A stretch of DNA of 64,000 nt from Nocardiopsis_B mangrovi (GCF_042653925.1 NZ_JBHSFQ010000017.1:1-64000), one strand, 5' to 3'; shown: positions 17,173 through 26,876, numbered from the stretch's first letter. The notes: generated from the letters alone by a model not told the origin. Numbers and translations are program-made.

Positions 17173-17458
17173 CGGCTCGGCGCCGGGCCCGGTCGATGTG
17201 CGGCTCCGCGGTGCGTCGCCCGACCGGCCGCGCCGGTTCGCCGGGCTGCCGCGCCCTTCATCCCGATCATCGCGACCCCGCGGGTCGCTGACGCGCGCCG
17301 GGATCGGCGGCGAACAGCACCCCCGCCGTCGCCCGGCGCGTCGGCCCGCCCGGCCCGGCCGGCCCGGCCGCCCGTGGTCGCGCGCCGCCTTCGGCCGCGC
17401 CGCGGAACGGTGGCCGCCCCCCTTGAACAGACCCCTCGCCCCCTCACAGGAGGACACC

Positions 17459-18721
17459 ATGTCCGACCGACCGGCCGCGAACACGCCCGAACGGCCCGCC
17501 GGCGCAGCCGCGCCGCTCCCCGAGCAGGCGGCGCCCCTGCCCACGGCGCGTCCCGCCGGGCGGCCCTTCGACCCGCCCGAGGAGCTGGCGCGGCTGCGCG
17601 GGCAACGGCCGCTGAGCCGCCTGGCCTTCCCCGACGGCCACGTGGGGTGGCTGGCGACCGGCCACGCCCTGGTCCGCGCGGTGCTGGCCGACCCCCGGTT
17701 CAGCGCGCGGCAGGACCTGATGCACAATCCGCTGCCCTCGCCGATGAACGAGTGGCCGTTCCCGCCGGCGCCGCCCGGCATGTTCATCAACATGGACGCC
17801 CCGGACCACACCCGCTACCGGCGCCTGCTCACCGGCGCGTTCACCGTCCGCCGGATGCGCCGGCTCACCGCGCGGGTCGAGGAGGTCGCCGCCGAGCACC
17901 TGGACGCCATGGAGCGGCGGGGCCCGTCGGCGGACCTCGTGGAGGCGTACGCGCAGCCCATCCCCGCCCTGCTGATCTGCGAACTGCTCGGCGTGCCCTA
18001 TGCCGACCGCGCGTCCTTCCAGCGCCAGGCGACGACGCTGAACGACCACGACGCGACACCGGAGGAGGTCAGCGCCGCCTACACGGGCATCTACACCTAC
18101 CTGGGCGAACTGGTGCCGGCCAAGCGCGCCGCGCCCACCGACGACCTGCTCAGCGAGCTGACCGCCGCCGACCTCACCGACGAGGAGCTCACCAACATCG
18201 GGCTCCTCCTGCTGGGAGCCGGGCTCGACACCACCGCCAACATGATCGCGCTCGGCACGTTCGCCCTGCTGCACCACCCCGGCGCGTTCGCGGCCCTGAG
18301 CGCCGGCCCCGGCATCGCCGACACGGCCGTCGAGGAGCTGCTGCGCTACCTGAGCATCCCCCACACCGGGGTGCGGGTGGCGCTGGAGGACGTCGAGCTG
18401 GGCGGCCGACCGGTCAAGGCCGGTGAATCCGTCGCCATCTCGGTCCTGGCCGCCAACCGCGACCCGGCGAAGTTCCCCGACCCCGACATCCTCGACCTGC
18501 GTCGCAACGCGAGCGGGCACGTCGCCTTCGGGCACGGCATCCACCAGTGCCTCGGCCAGCAGCTCGCGCGGGTGGAGATGCGGGTCGCGTTCCCCGCGCT
18601 GGCCGCCCGGTTCCCGGCCCTCCGCCTGGCCGTGGCGCCCGAGGACGTGCCGCTGCGAACCGATTCCGACATCTACGGCGTGCGCCGGCTCCCGGTCGCC
18701 TGGGACGGGGGCGACCGGTGA
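17459..18721 (+). CDS. Cytochrome P450
   Basis: The 420-aa product is a class I P450 with the heme loop FGHGIHQCLG (Cys at about residue 364), the I-helix LLLGAGLDTTAN and the K-helix EELLRYL. The N-terminus is extended by about 30 Pro/Ala-rich residues compared with the paralogue at 6855-8066. AGGAGG lies six bases before the ATG. Its stop overlaps the GTG of a ferredoxin gene (GTGA), so the pair should be co-translated and the ferredoxin is its likely electron donor. The family resembles CYP105. The oxidised substrate is unknown, and no biosynthetic cluster surrounds it. Confidence 0.92.
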   Translation: MSDRPAANTPERPAGAAAPLPEQAAPLPTARPAGRPFDPPEELARLRGQRPLSRLAFPDGHVGWLATGHALVRAVLADPRFSARQDLMHNPLPSPMNEWPFPPAPPGMFINMDAPDHTRYRRLLTGAFTVRRMRRLTARVEEVAAEHLDAMERRGPSADLVEAYAQPIPALLICELLGVPYADRASFQRQATTLNDHDATPEEVSAAYTGIYTYLGELVPAKRAAPTDDLLSELTAADLTDEELTNIGLLLLGAGLDTTANMIALGTFALLHHPGAFAALSAGPGIADTAVEELLRYLSIPHTGVRVALEDVELGGRPVKAGESVAISVLAANRDPAKFPDPDILDLRRNASGHVAFGHGIHQCLGQQLARVEMRVAFPALAARFPALRLAVAPEDVPLRTDSDIYGVRRLPVAWDGGDR

Positions 18722-18966
18722 AGCTCACCGTGGACGGGCGGCGCTGTATCGGCGCCGGGATGTGCGTCCTGACCGCCCCCGAGGTGTTCGACCAGGACGA
18801 CGAGGCCGGAACGGTGGTGCTGCTGGATCCCGCGCCGCCGCCGCGGTCCGGCGCGGCGGCGCGCCGTGCCGCCCACCTGTGCCCGTCGGGCGCGATCGCC
18901 GTCGCCCCGGACGGCGGGCCGCCCGCCGCCGGGCCGGACACCGCCGGCGGAGCGGCCGCCGGCTGA
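18718..18966 (+). CDS. [3Fe-4S] ferredoxin
   Basis: The 82-aa product starts at the GTG overlapping the P450 stop (VKLTVDGRRCIGAGMC). The cluster ligands are CIGAGMC and a distal CPSGAI; the middle Cys of the usual CxxCxxC is Ala, which indicates a 3Fe-4S rather than a 4Fe-4S cluster, as in the ferredoxins paired with Streptomyces P450s. The Ala/Gly/Pro-rich C-terminus is probably disordered. The frame is short and would be easily missed. It should pass single electrons from a ferredoxin reductase encoded elsewhere to the adjacent P450. Confidence 0.88.
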   Translation: MKLTVDGRRCIGAGMCVLTAPEVFDQDDEAGTVVLLDPAPPPRSGAAARRAAHLCPSGAIAVAPDGGPPAAGPDTAGGAAAG

Positions 18967-19009
18967 CCACCGGCGGGGGCCGGTCCTTCGGGCACCGGCG
19001 GCGACGCTG

Positions 19010-22000
19010 TCACGTCGCGCCCGGCCGGGCCGGCGCGAACGGCAGCGTCTCGCGGATGGTGCGGCCGGTGACCGCCATGACCAGCCGGTCCACCCCCAGC
19101 CCGAGCCCGCCGGTCGGGGGCATCGCGTACTCCAGGTCGGACAGGAAGTCCTCGTCCAGCTCCATCGCCTCGGGGTCCCCGGCCGCCGCCGCGAGCGACT
19201 GGGCGGTGAGCCGGCGGCGCTGCTCCACGGGGTCGTTCTGCTCCGAGTAGCCGGTGCCGATCTCCATCCCGAACACCACGAGGTCCCAGCGCTCGGCCAG
19301 CCGCGGATCGGAACGGTGCCGCCGGGCCAGCGGGGACGCCGCGGCCGGGAAGTCGGTGTAGAACGCCGGCGCCGTGGTGCGCGCCTCGACCAGCCGCTCG
19401 TAGAGCGCGACCAGCGCGCCGTCACGGCCCGGCTCCGTCTCCCCGCCCGCGCCGGGCACGCCGCGGCCGCCGTCCGCGCCCCCCGCCCCCTCCCCGCCGC
19501 CGGGCGCAGGGGGCAGGGCCACCCCGTGGCGTCCGGCGAGCTCGCGCAGCCGCCGCAGGGGCGTGTCCGGGGTGACCTGCTCGTCCACCGCCGCCGACAC
19601 CGCGGCGTGCACGCCGGTGACCGGCCACGCGCCGCTGATGTCGACCTCCGTCGCCGATCCGTCCGGACGGCGCCGCAGCAGCACAGGGGCGCCGTGGACG
19701 GCGGCGGCCGCCTCCCGTACGAGGTCGGCCGCGAGCCGGCGCACGTCCCCGTGGTCGGCGTATGCCTGGTAGGCCTCCAGCATGGTGAACTCGGGGTGGT
19801 GGCGCGGCGAGACCCCCTCGTTGCGGAAGCAGCGGCCGACCTCGAAGATCCGCTCCAGCCCGCCCACGCACAGGCGCTTGAGGTACAGCTCGGGTGCGAT
19901 GCGCAGGTACACGTCGAGGTCGTAGGCGTTGAGGTGGGTGGTGAACGGGCGCGCTTCGGCACCGCCGTGCACGGGGTGGAGGACGGGCGTCTCCACTTCC
20001 AGGAAGCCGCGCGCCGCCAGCGAGGAGCGCACGGCGGCGGTCACGGCGCTGCGCGCGCGAAGCAGCGCCGCCGTCTCGGGGGTGAGCGCGAGGTCGATGG
20101 GCCGGTGGCCGTGCGCCCAGGGGCCGCGCCCCGCACGCCGTTTGCCGGGCAATGGGCGCAGGCATTTGGCGGTCAGGGTCCACGTGCGCGCGCGGACCGA
20201 CGGTTCGCCGTGCCGGCTGGCGGCCACCGGGCCGCGCACACCGACGTGGTCGCCGATGTCCACCTCGCCGCGCCACCGGCGCATCTCGTCGACCCCCAGG
20301 TCCGCCGCGGTGAGCAGGAGCTGGAGGTCGCCACTGCCATCGGTGAGCGTGGCGAAGCAGACCCCGCCGTGGTCCCGGATGAGGGTGACCCGGCCGGCGA
20401 CCGCCACCTCGTCGCCGGTGCGTCCGCCGGGTCCGGGTCCGGCGTGCCGTTCCCGCACGCCGGCGCAGGTGGCGGTGCGCGCGAACCCGACCGGGTAGGG
20501 GTCGAGGCCGGCCGCGCGCATCGCGTCGGCCTTGGCCAGCCGTACCCGGGTCTGTTCCGGGACCCGCATCGGCTCCCGCTCCGCCGCATCGGGCGCGGCG
20601 GGCACCGCCTCGTCCCGGGCGGGGGCGGGGCGCTCCGCCTCCCGCCCGGTGGCGCGCTCGCGGTCGGCCGGGGCGGGCGGCGTCCGCCCGCGGCGCAGCA
20701 GGTACCCCGGGCTCGGCACGAACCCCTCGGCGATCCCGGAGGCCAGGGCGACGTTGGCGAGGTCGCGGGCCTCGCCGAAGCAGACGAAGCGCGGCACCCA
20801 CTCCGGCCGGTACTTCACATTGGACCGGTACATCGCCTCCAGCTGCCACCACCGGGACAGGAAGAGCAGCAGGCGCCGCCAGGCGCGCAGCACCGGGCCG
20901 GCACCGATGCGCGCACCCTCCTCGAACGCGGCCCGGAACACCGCGAAGTTGAGCGAGACCCGGCGCACGCCGAACCGGGGCGCGGCACGCATCAGGTGGG
21001 CCACCATGAACTCCACCAGCCCGTTGTCGGCGGTGCGGTCGCGGCGCATCAGGTCGAGCGAGATCCCCGAGTCGCCCCAGGGCACGAAGGACAGGAAGCC
21101 GGCGAGCCGGCCGTCGGCGGCCAGCGCCTCCACCAGAACGCACCCGCCGTCGCCGGGGTCGCCGAGGCGGCCCAGGGCCATGGAGAACCCGCGCTCGGTC
21201 TCGGTGTCGCGCCAGGCGGCGGCCCGGTCCGTGATGTGGCGCATCTCCTCGGGCGCGATGTCCCCGTGCCGGCGCACGCGCGCCGTGTACCCGGCGCGCT
21301 CCACCCGGTGCGCCGCCTGGCGCACCACGCGCATGGCGCGGCCCTCCAGGGTGAAGTCGGCGACGCGCAGCACGGCCTCGTCGCCGAGGTGCAGCGCCCG
21401 GAGCCCGGCGCGGGCGTAGCAGCGGGCGCCGGCCTCACTCGCGCCCATCACGGCGGGCGTCCACGCGTGGGCCCGTGCCTCGTCCAGCCAGACCCGGACC
21501 GCGCCGGGCCACGCCTCCGGGTCGCCGATCGGGTCGCCGCCGGCCAGGCTGGTTCCGGCCACGACCCGGTAGGCCACCGCGGCCTTGCCGCTGGGCGAGA
21601 ACCGGACGGACTTGTCGCGGCGGGTGGCGAAGTAGCCGAGCGAGTCGCGTTCCCCGTGGCGGTCCAGCAGCGCCCGGACGCGCGCTTCGTCCTCGGCGGA
21701 CATGGCGGCGCGGCGGCGCTGGGACAGGAACAGCGTGACGACGGCGGCGAACAGGGCGAGCGCGCCGAACAGGCCGAGCGCGAGGTTCACCCAGCCGGGC
21801 GCGCTGCCGGTCCGCCGGATGGAGAGCCGGAACGCGCCGCCGAGAACCCGTTCGACGGCCCAGGTGAACTGGTCGGGGCCGGGCGCGAGGGTGCCGTGGA
21901 AGACCGCGACGAGCGCGTAGCCGAGGCCGACCCCGGCGGCCAGCCCGAGCACGAGCACACCCAGAGCCCGGCGGGCCGAGCCCGGCTGGACGCGGGCGCG

Positions 22001-22495
22001 GAACTCGTCGCGGGCCAGCAGCAGCGCGGCGAGGAGGAGGCCGGCGCCCGCCATGCCGGGCACCGTCCACAGCAGCACGTCCCCCCACGACGCGTGCGGC
22101 GCGAGGTGCGGCACCGTGAGCACCCCGACCATGTACAGCAGGTCGGCCAGGATGTTGACGGCGAGGTAGGCGGCCACGATCCAGAACGCCGGGCGCTTGC
22201 GCCGGGCGAGCGCCCCGGCGAGCAGCGCGAGGAACAGCGCGTAGGCGAGGTTGGCGGGCACCGGAACGAGGACGAGCTCGACGCCGGTGGCCAGGGGCAG
22301 GGTCGCGGCGCGCAGCCCGGGGAGGAGCGCGCGCAGCGCACACAGCACCGCGAGGCCGCAGAGGGCCCAGGTCAGCAGGGGCGGGACCGCACGGCGCAGC
22401 CGGGAGCGGCGGCGCTCCGGGTGTTCGGGGCCCGCGGCAGGTTCGGAGTGTCCGCCGGGCCGCTCGGCCGCGGAGGCGCTCCCCGTGACACCCAA
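19010..22495 (-). CDS. lysX: LysX: lysyl-phosphatidylglycerol synthase / lysyl-tRNA synthetase fusion
   Basis: The product is about 1161 aa and makes lysyl-tRNA and transfers the lysine to phosphatidylglycerol, lowering membrane negative charge and raising resistance to cationic peptides. Several TM helices occupy the first 250 or so residues, followed by the MprF-like lysyltransferase (DUF2156) domain at about 265-565, an OB fold near 695 (VAVAGRVTLIRDHGG) and a class II synthetase with motif 2 FRNEGVSPRHHPEFTMLEAY and motif 3 GGLGLGVDRLVMAV. The TTG at 22495 is favoured because GGAGG lies seven bases upstream; a longer reading starts at 22573. A Gly/Asp-rich insert of about 20 residues interrupts the synthetase before EPGRDGALVALYERL. 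Confidence 0.9.
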   Translation of the reverse strand: MGVTGSASAAERPGGHSEPAAGPEHPERRRSRLRRAVPPLLTWALCGLAVLCALRALLPGLRAATLPLATGVELVLVPVPANLAYALFLALLAGALARRKRPAFWIVAAYLAVNILADLLYMVGVLTVPHLAPHASWGDVLLWTVPGMAGAGLLLAALLLARDEFRARVQPGSARRALGVLVLGLAAGVGLGYALVAVFHGTLAPGPDQFTWAVERVLGGAFRLSIRRTGSAPGWVNLALGLFGALALFAAVVTLFLSQRRRAAMSAEDEARVRALLDRHGERDSLGYFATRRDKSVRFSPSGKAAVAYRVVAGTSLAGGDPIGDPEAWPGAVRVWLDEARAHAWTPAVMGASEAGARCYARAGLRALHLGDEAVLRVADFTLEGRAMRVVRQAAHRVERAGYTARVRRHGDIAPEEMRHITDRAAAWRDTETERGFSMALGRLGDPGDGGCVLVEALAADGRLAGFLSFVPWGDSGISLDLMRRDRTADNGLVEFMVAHLMRAAPRFGVRRVSLNFAVFRAAFEEGARIGAGPVLRAWRRLLLFLSRWWQLEAMYRSNVKYRPEWVPRFVCFGEARDLANVALASGIAEGFVPSPGYLLRRGRTPPAPADRERATGREAERPAPARDEAVPAAPDAAEREPMRVPEQTRVRLAKADAMRAAGLDPYPVGFARTATCAGVRERHAGPGPGGRTGDEVAVAGRVTLIRDHGGVCFATLTDGSGDLQLLLTAADLGVDEMRRWRGEVDIGDHVGVRGPVAASRHGEPSVRARTWTLTAKCLRPLPGKRRAGRGPWAHGHRPIDLALTPETAALLRARSAVTAAVRSSLAARGFLEVETPVLHPVHGGAEARPFTTHLNAYDLDVYLRIAPELYLKRLCVGGLERIFEVGRCFRNEGVSPRHHPEFTMLEAYQAYADHGDVRRLAADLVREAAAAVHGAPVLLRRRPDGSATEVDISGAWPVTGVHAAVSAAVDEQVTPDTPLRRLRELAGRHGVALPPAPGGGEGAGGADGGRGVPGAGGETEPGRDGALVALYERLVEARTTAPAFYTDFPAAASPLARRHRSDPRLAERWDLVVFGMEIGTGYSEQNDPVEQRRRLTAQSLAAAAGDPEAMELDEDFLSDLEYAMPPTGGLGLGVDRLVMAVTGRTIRETLPFAPARPGAT

Positions 22496-22658
22496 AACAC
22501 ACCCTCCGTGGTTCGAAGATGACTCTATGCCACGGATGTGCCGGGGTGCCGCTTGCGTGGCGGGGTGTCGCATCGGGGCGGCGGCCCCGCCGGATACCCG
22601 GGTGGAAGTGAGTACGCGTGCTCAGGCGCCCGGGCGGCGGCCGGGCGAGGATCGTGGC

Positions 22659-23132
22659 ATGACGAATCGCAACGGATCCCCCTCCCTCGGCCGCCTGCTC
22701 ACGTACGCCGCGGCGTGCGGCGCCGCCGCGGGACTGCTCGCGCTGCTGGCCGTGCAGGCCGTCGTGTGGCTGCTACCCCCCGCTCCGGGCGTGATCGGCG
22801 CCAACATCGGGCTGGGCATGGCGGCGCTGGCCGCGCAGCCGGTCGTAAGCTCCCTGCTGGCCTGGGCCGGGCTGCGGCTGCTCGGTGTCCCCTCGGCCGG
22901 ATGGTCGGCGCTGGTCGCCATGCTCTTCTACGCGGTCTTCCTCTTGACGGTGATGACGTCCGAACTGGGCTCCGCCCTGCCCTTGGCGCTCGAGAACCCG
23001 CTGGCCGCGATGGTGGCGTACGCGGTGCTGGAGGGGGCCCTCCCGATGCTCGTGGCCACCATGGCGGGCACGGCCTGCCTGCGCGCCCTCGGCCGCCGGC
23101 CCGCCGCGGGTCCGGCCGCGGAGGGGCCCTGA
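22659..23132 (+). CDS. Small integral membrane protein, four TM segments
   Basis: I recognise no family for this 157-aa protein. It starts MTNRNGSPSLGRLL and has about four hydrophobic segments (residues roughly 14-38, 46-70, 78-98, 112-138) with an Ala/Pro-rich tail. GCGAGG lies about eight bases before the ATG. It diverges from lysX across 163 bases, which must hold both promoters, and is followed by a strong terminator, so it is monocistronic. Confidence 0.65.
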   Translation: MTNRNGSPSLGRLLTYAAACGAAAGLLALLAVQAVVWLLPPAPGVIGANIGLGMAALAAQPVVSSLLAWAGLRLLGVPSAGWSALVAMLFYAVFLLTVMTSELGSALPLALENPLAAMVAYAVLEGALPMLVATMAGTACLRALGRRPAAGPAAEGP

Positions 23133-23143
23133 CCGGCGAGGCA

Positions 23144-23182
23144 CGGGCGCCCGGCCGCGAGCGTGTGGCGGCCGGGCGCCCG
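23144..23182 (+). terminator. 15-bp perfect-stem terminator
   Basis: Positions 23144-23158 and 23168-23182 are exact reverse complements with a 9-base loop, twelve bases past the stop of the membrane protein gene. Confidence 0.75.
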
Positions 23183-23229
23183 CACGTCCCGGACCGCCGG
23201 CCGGAGCCGGGTATGTGCGCGCCGGGGCG

Positions 23230-23529
23230 TCAGCCGGGCACCGGGCAGCCGCGGCAACGGGGCGGCGTCGCGGGTTCGTCCCGCGGCAGCACGCGGGTCC
23301 CCGAGCGCGACCGCCCCTCCTCCACCGGGGAGCCGGCGAACCGTTCGGCGGTGTACCCGTCCGCCGGGGCCGCCGACAGGGGCGTGCCGCGGCCGATGCA
23401 GACGGACTCCGCGGCGACGACGAACGCGGACGCGAGTGCGCCCGATGCCGCCAGGACGGCGGCGAAGCACAGGACGCGGGAGGCACCCGTGCCGGGAGAG
23501 CGGGGGCGGGGCGGCTGCGCGTTCTCCAT
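23230..23529 (-). CDS. Small exported or anchored protein, hypothetical
   Basis: This is a 99-aa frame with a basic Pro-rich n-region (MENAQPPRPRSPGTG), one hydrophobic stretch (VLCFAAVLAASGALASAFVV) and a hydrophilic C-terminal half with a CRGCP motif close to the stop. It could be a type II anchored or secreted protein with a reactive CxxC pair. There is no clear ribosome binding site, and I recognise no homologue, so the call rests on frame composition and the signal-like segment. Confidence 0.45.
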   Translation of the reverse strand: MENAQPPRPRSPGTGASRVLCFAAVLAASGALASAFVVAAESVCIGRGTPLSAAPADGYTAERFAGSPVEEGRSRSGTRVLPRDEPATPPRCRGCPVPG

Positions 23530-23719
23530 GGCGATGACGGTACGGAGGAGCGCGGAGCCGCCGCCATGGTCCGCGGCTGTGCTTCGGCCGTGGTGCGGAC
23601 ACCACCCCGGCGGGTCCGCCGACGCGCGCGGGTGGCGGGAGCGACGCCCCGGCGGCTCGCCGGACCGCCCCCGGCAGCGAGCGGACTCGGCCGGTGGCGG
23701 TACGGACCGGGAGCCCCCG

Positions 23720-24691
23720 CTACAGCCACTTGGTGCGCTTGAACACCACGAAGAGCGCGACGCACACGAGGGCCATCATGGCCAGGGCGGTCGGGTAGCC
23801 CCAGTACGCCTGGAGTTCGGGCATGATCTCGAAGTTCATGCCGTAGATCCCGGCGATGAGCGTCGGGCCCATGATGATCGCCGCCCAGGCGGCGATCTTG
23901 CGGGAGTCCTCGGCCTGCTGCACGCCGACCTGCGCCAGGTAGGCCGACATCACCTGCGGGAGCAGTTCGTTCATCGCCGCGATCTTGCCGCTGACCTGGA
24001 TGGCGTGGTCCTGGACGTCGCGGAAGAACGGGGCCGACTCCGCGCTGAGCCGCACGATGTCGCCCGCGGCCACCGCGCGCACCACCGGGATCAGCGGCTC
24101 GGCCGCGTTGTGCATCTCCAGCACCTCGCGCTTGAGCGCGTAGATCTCGCCCGGAGAGGCGCCGCCGGAGAGGAAGACCTGCTCCTCCAACTCCGTGATC
24201 GCGCTCTGGACCTGGTCGGCGATCTCGATGTACTCGTCCACCACCGCGTCGAGGATGCCGTACAGCACGACCGACGCGCCGAACGCCCGCATCTCGGGGT
24301 CGGCCTCGAACTTGCGGCGCACGGGCGTGAGGGGGTCGACCTCCCCGTGCCGGACGGTGACCACGAAGCTGCGGCCCAGGAAGACCAGGACCTCCCCGCT
24401 CGTGACGTCCCGTACCTCGGGGTCGTAGGTGAGGGCCTTGAGCACCACCAGCACGACCTTGCCGTAGCGCTCCAGCTTCGGGCGCTGGTGCGGTGTGAGG
24501 GCGTCCTCGACCGCCAAGGGGTGCAGGTCCAGTTCGCGGGTCGCCAGCTCGAACTCGGCGCCGGTGGGCTCGTGGAGGTCGATCCAGCAGAAGGCGTTGT
24601 CGTCCTGGAGCAGAGCCGCGTCGAGGGAGTCGCTGATGTCGCCCTCGACCGGGTCGCGTCGTTCCGCGCTGTAGATCGCGCACTCGGTCAT
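23720..24691 (-). CDS. corA: CorA-family Mg2+/Co2+ transporter
   Basis: The product is about 323 aa and forms a pentameric divalent-cation channel of the inner membrane. The signature YGMNFE (the GMN selectivity motif) lies at the end of TM1 near the C-terminus, followed by a loop (MPELQAYWGYP), TM2 and the basic tail FKRTKW. The long N-terminal cytoplasmic domain has the usual WIDLHEPT start, PKLERYGKVVLVVLKA, and the long stalk helix. The ATG at 24691 is preceded directly by an in-frame GTG at 24694; neither has a good ribosome binding site. Confidence 0.93.
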   Translation of the reverse strand: MTECAIYSAERRDPVEGDISDSLDAALLQDDNAFCWIDLHEPTGAEFELATRELDLHPLAVEDALTPHQRPKLERYGKVVLVVLKALTYDPEVRDVTSGEVLVFLGRSFVVTVRHGEVDPLTPVRRKFEADPEMRAFGASVVLYGILDAVVDEYIEIADQVQSAITELEEQVFLSGGASPGEIYALKREVLEMHNAAEPLIPVVRAVAAGDIVRLSAESAPFFRDVQDHAIQVSGKIAAMNELLPQVMSAYLAQVGVQQAEDSRKIAAWAAIIMGPTLIAGIYGMNFEIMPELQAYWGYPTALAMMALVCVALFVVFKRTKWL

Positions 24692-25215
24692 CACAACGGA
24701 TCATTATGCGGCGCCCGCAAACCGCCCGGTCCGTTCAGAGCCCGACAAAACCGTCGAACCGTGGCCGGATGCGGCCACCCCCGCCTCCATCGTCCATCGG
24801 AGGGGGTCGCCGCAGCTCGGGACGGCGCCCTCCGTGAGGGCCGTGGCGACGATCGCTGATCCTGGGACGCGCGCCGCGGGCGGCGCCGGAATCGCGTGGG
24901 GATCCGGGAACCCGCCCGCCGTTTTCGGCCGGCGCGGCGGACCGGACGCGGTCCCGGACCGGCTCGGCGCGGACCGCCGCGGCGGCGCTCTCCGGCCGCC
25001 GTCGGGCGGTGGGCGCACGGGGCCGGCGGGAGCGTCCGCAGCGGGTGCCTCGGGGGCCCGAATCGCCTCCAGGGCAAGGGATTGCGCGCTCCGAAAAGAA
25101 TGCGGATCGGACGCCGAATCCTGACCGGTTCGGCCGTTGGGGCCCCTTCCGAAACGATAGGGTTCGATCGGCGATAGCCACACCCCCCGTAATGCTCCGT
25201 GAGAGAGGCATACCC
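24692..25215. other. 524-base intergenic stretch
   Basis: It lies between divergent corA and a membrane protein gene. I see no supported ORF, repeat or RNA. Composition becomes more A+T rich from about 25070 to 25215, where the plus-strand promoter is likely. Confidence 0.4.
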
Positions 25216-25704
25216 GTGTCCGAAACGGTTCGCTTGATCTGCCCGATGGGCCGTAAACAGGGGGAACTGTGGGCCGGAGGGGTTCTCGCCGTTGCGGGCA
25301 TCGCGGTGGTCGCGGCGGCCCCGGCCTTCTGGGGGAGCCTGCTGCTCGGTGCCGTCCTCGTCCTCGGCGGGGCGGCACTGGCCTGGCACGGGTACCGGAT
25401 CGCCGTACCCGTCCTGGAGGTCGAGGACGACGAGTTCCGCTACACGCGCGGACGCTACATCGTGCGCATCCCGTTCGCCGACGTCGGTTCCTACTACGTG
25501 CTCCCCGGGCGCACGCGGTCGCTGGGGCTGTGCGACACCACCGGCCGCCCGCGGATCTTCCCCTCGGTGGAGGGTCGCCGGGCCAACCGCCCCTACCTTC
25601 CGCTGACCCGGCGCACCTCGCCCGCCAAGGTCGACGCCTTCATGAGCGCCGCGGGCATCCCGCCGCGCGACCGCTCGCTGACATCGGGCTCCGGCCCGGC
25701 CTGA
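25216..25704 (+). CDS. Small membrane protein with PH-like domain
   Basis: The 162-aa product starts at the GTG 25216 behind GAGAGAGG; an ATG at 25192 in the same frame lacks a site. A tight pair of hydrophobic helices (about residues 18-58) is followed by a beta-rich segment beginning VLEVEDDEFRYTRGRYIVRI, the layout of bacterial PH-domain (YdbT/YvbH-like) membrane proteins. No function can be given. It shares a bidirectional terminator with the convergent betaine operon. Confidence 0.65.
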   Translation: MSETVRLICPMGRKQGELWAGGVLAVAGIAVVAAAPAFWGSLLLGAVLVLGGAALAWHGYRIAVPVLEVEDDEFRYTRGRYIVRIPFADVGSYYVLPGRTRSLGLCDTTGRPRIFPSVEGRRANRPYLPLTRRTSPAKVDAFMSAAGIPPRDRSLTSGSGPA

Positions 25705-25742
25705 TCCCTACCCGCGCCGGGCCGCCCTGAGGCGGTCGGCGG

Positions 25743-25794
25743 CACTGACGGCGATGGCCCCCGTGCAGGTGCACGGGGGCCATCGCCGTCAGTG
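25743..25794. terminator. 25-bp perfect-stem bidirectional terminator
   Basis: Positions 25743-25767 and 25770-25794 are exact reverse complements separated by GG. The element sits between the convergent stops at 25704 and 25833 and should work on both strands. Confidence 0.85.
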
Positions 25795-25832
25795 GGCCGG
25801 GCCCGGGTCGCGACGCCCGGGGCCGGCGCGCG

Positions 25833-26777
25833 TCAGGAGGAGAAGTCCAGCCCTTCGGCGTCGTCGCCCATGACCTCCGGGAGGAAGTCGGGGTTGTCGG
25901 CCAGCCACGCGCGGGCCCCGGCCTCCTCGTCGCCCTCGTGGTCGATGAGGACCGCGGTCTCCAGCGCCTGGAGCTGGTCGTCGTCGAGCGTGAAGTTCGA
26001 CAGCCAGCCGTTCAGCTCCTCGTAGTCCGCGCCGAAGCCCTCGCGGCCCACCATGTGGATGCTCTCGGCCTCGCCCATGGCGCCCTCGGGGTCCTCGAGG
26101 TCCTTGAGGTCGTACTTGGAGTACTCGATGTGCGGGCGCCACAGGGTGACGACGATCGGCTCCTCGTCGGCGATGGCGGTCTCCAGCTCCTGGAGCATCG
26201 CCGGCGTCGAGGACTCGACGAGCTCGTACTCGTCGCCCAGGTCGTAGGCGGGGATGGCGGAGTCCTTGGTGGTCTGCACCAGGCCCGAACCCGACTCGAT
26301 GCCGACGATCCGGCCGTCGAACATGTCGGCGTTGCCCTTGAGGTCCGCGATGCTGTTGATGTCCTCGACGTAGGAGGGCACCGTGATCTGGAGGCTGGCG
26401 TTGTCGTTCCAGGTGCCGAGGTCCTCCAGGCGGTCGCCGTACTCCTCCCAGTAGTCGGCGTGGGTGATCGGCAGCCAGGTGTCGAGGAAGAGGTCGATGT
26501 CGCCATTGGCGGTGCCCTCGTACATCGGGGCCACGTCGACGTTCTCGATGTTGACCGTGTAGCCCTTCTCCTCCAGCACCGCCTTCCACAGGTGGGTGAC
26601 GGCGATGTCCTCTTCCCAGGGGATGAGGCCGATGGTGATCTCCTGGCCCTCGCCCTCGCCCTCCTCGGGGCCCGTTGCGACGCCCCCGCCGCTGCCACAG
26701 GCACCGGCGAGCAGGGTCAGGGACACCGCGGCGGCCCCGATTCCGAAGATCCGCGTGGAACGCATGCTGTCGCTCAC
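25833..26777 (-). CDS. opuAC: Glycine betaine ABC transporter, substrate-binding lipoprotein
   Basis: The 314-aa product is a type II periplasmic-binding-fold lipoprotein for quaternary ammonium osmolytes (glycine betaine/proline betaine). The start is GTG 26777 with AAGGAGGA upstream. The lipobox LLAGAC places lipidated Cys at about residue 27. Next come an acidic Gly-rich linker, then the OpuAC fold: ITIGLIPWEEDIAVTHLWK, DLFLDTWLPITHADYW and VVTLWRPHIEYSKYDLKDL, whose Trp residues typically form the aromatic cage. It is the last gene of a three-gene operon, 99 bases past the permease stop. Confidence 0.9.
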   Translation of the reverse strand: MSDSMRSTRIFGIGAAAVSLTLLAGACGSGGGVATGPEEGEGEGQEITIGLIPWEEDIAVTHLWKAVLEEKGYTVNIENVDVAPMYEGTANGDIDLFLDTWLPITHADYWEEYGDRLEDLGTWNDNASLQITVPSYVEDINSIADLKGNADMFDGRIVGIESGSGLVQTTKDSAIPAYDLGDEYELVESSTPAMLQELETAIADEEPIVVTLWRPHIEYSKYDLKDLEDPEGAMGEAESIHMVGREGFGADYEELNGWLSNFTLDDDQLQALETAVLIDHEGDEEAGARAWLADNPDFLPEVMGDDAEGLDFSS

Positions 26778-26876
26778 GTCCGACTCCTCCTTGTTCGTGC
26801 GGGTGAAATTCCGTTCCCCGGCCGGTGCTGGACCGGCCGGGGATACACAGGGGGTTGGGGTGCGGTCGGGCGGCGG

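Larger units (their letters stand above)
16749..17458. other. 710-base regulatory gap before the second P450
   Basis: No gene is supported. The gap holds a 32-bp near-palindrome (16962-16993), a perfect inverted repeat (17149-17172) and three copies of TGACGCCAT (16942-16950, 16985-16993, 17151-17159). The A+T-richer patch at 16950-16993 is the likeliest promoter area. Confidence 0.5.

Noticed and set aside
16957..18426. Plus-strand frame shifted against the second P450 gene
   Set aside because: Arg/Pro/Ala-rich shadow of the P450 reading frame without domain motifs.
18866..22522. Very long plus-strand open frame opposite lysX
   Set aside because: It is the antisense of a well-supported lysX gene; high G+C DNA keeps the opposite frame open. 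The translation is Arg/Ala/Gly-rich without domains.
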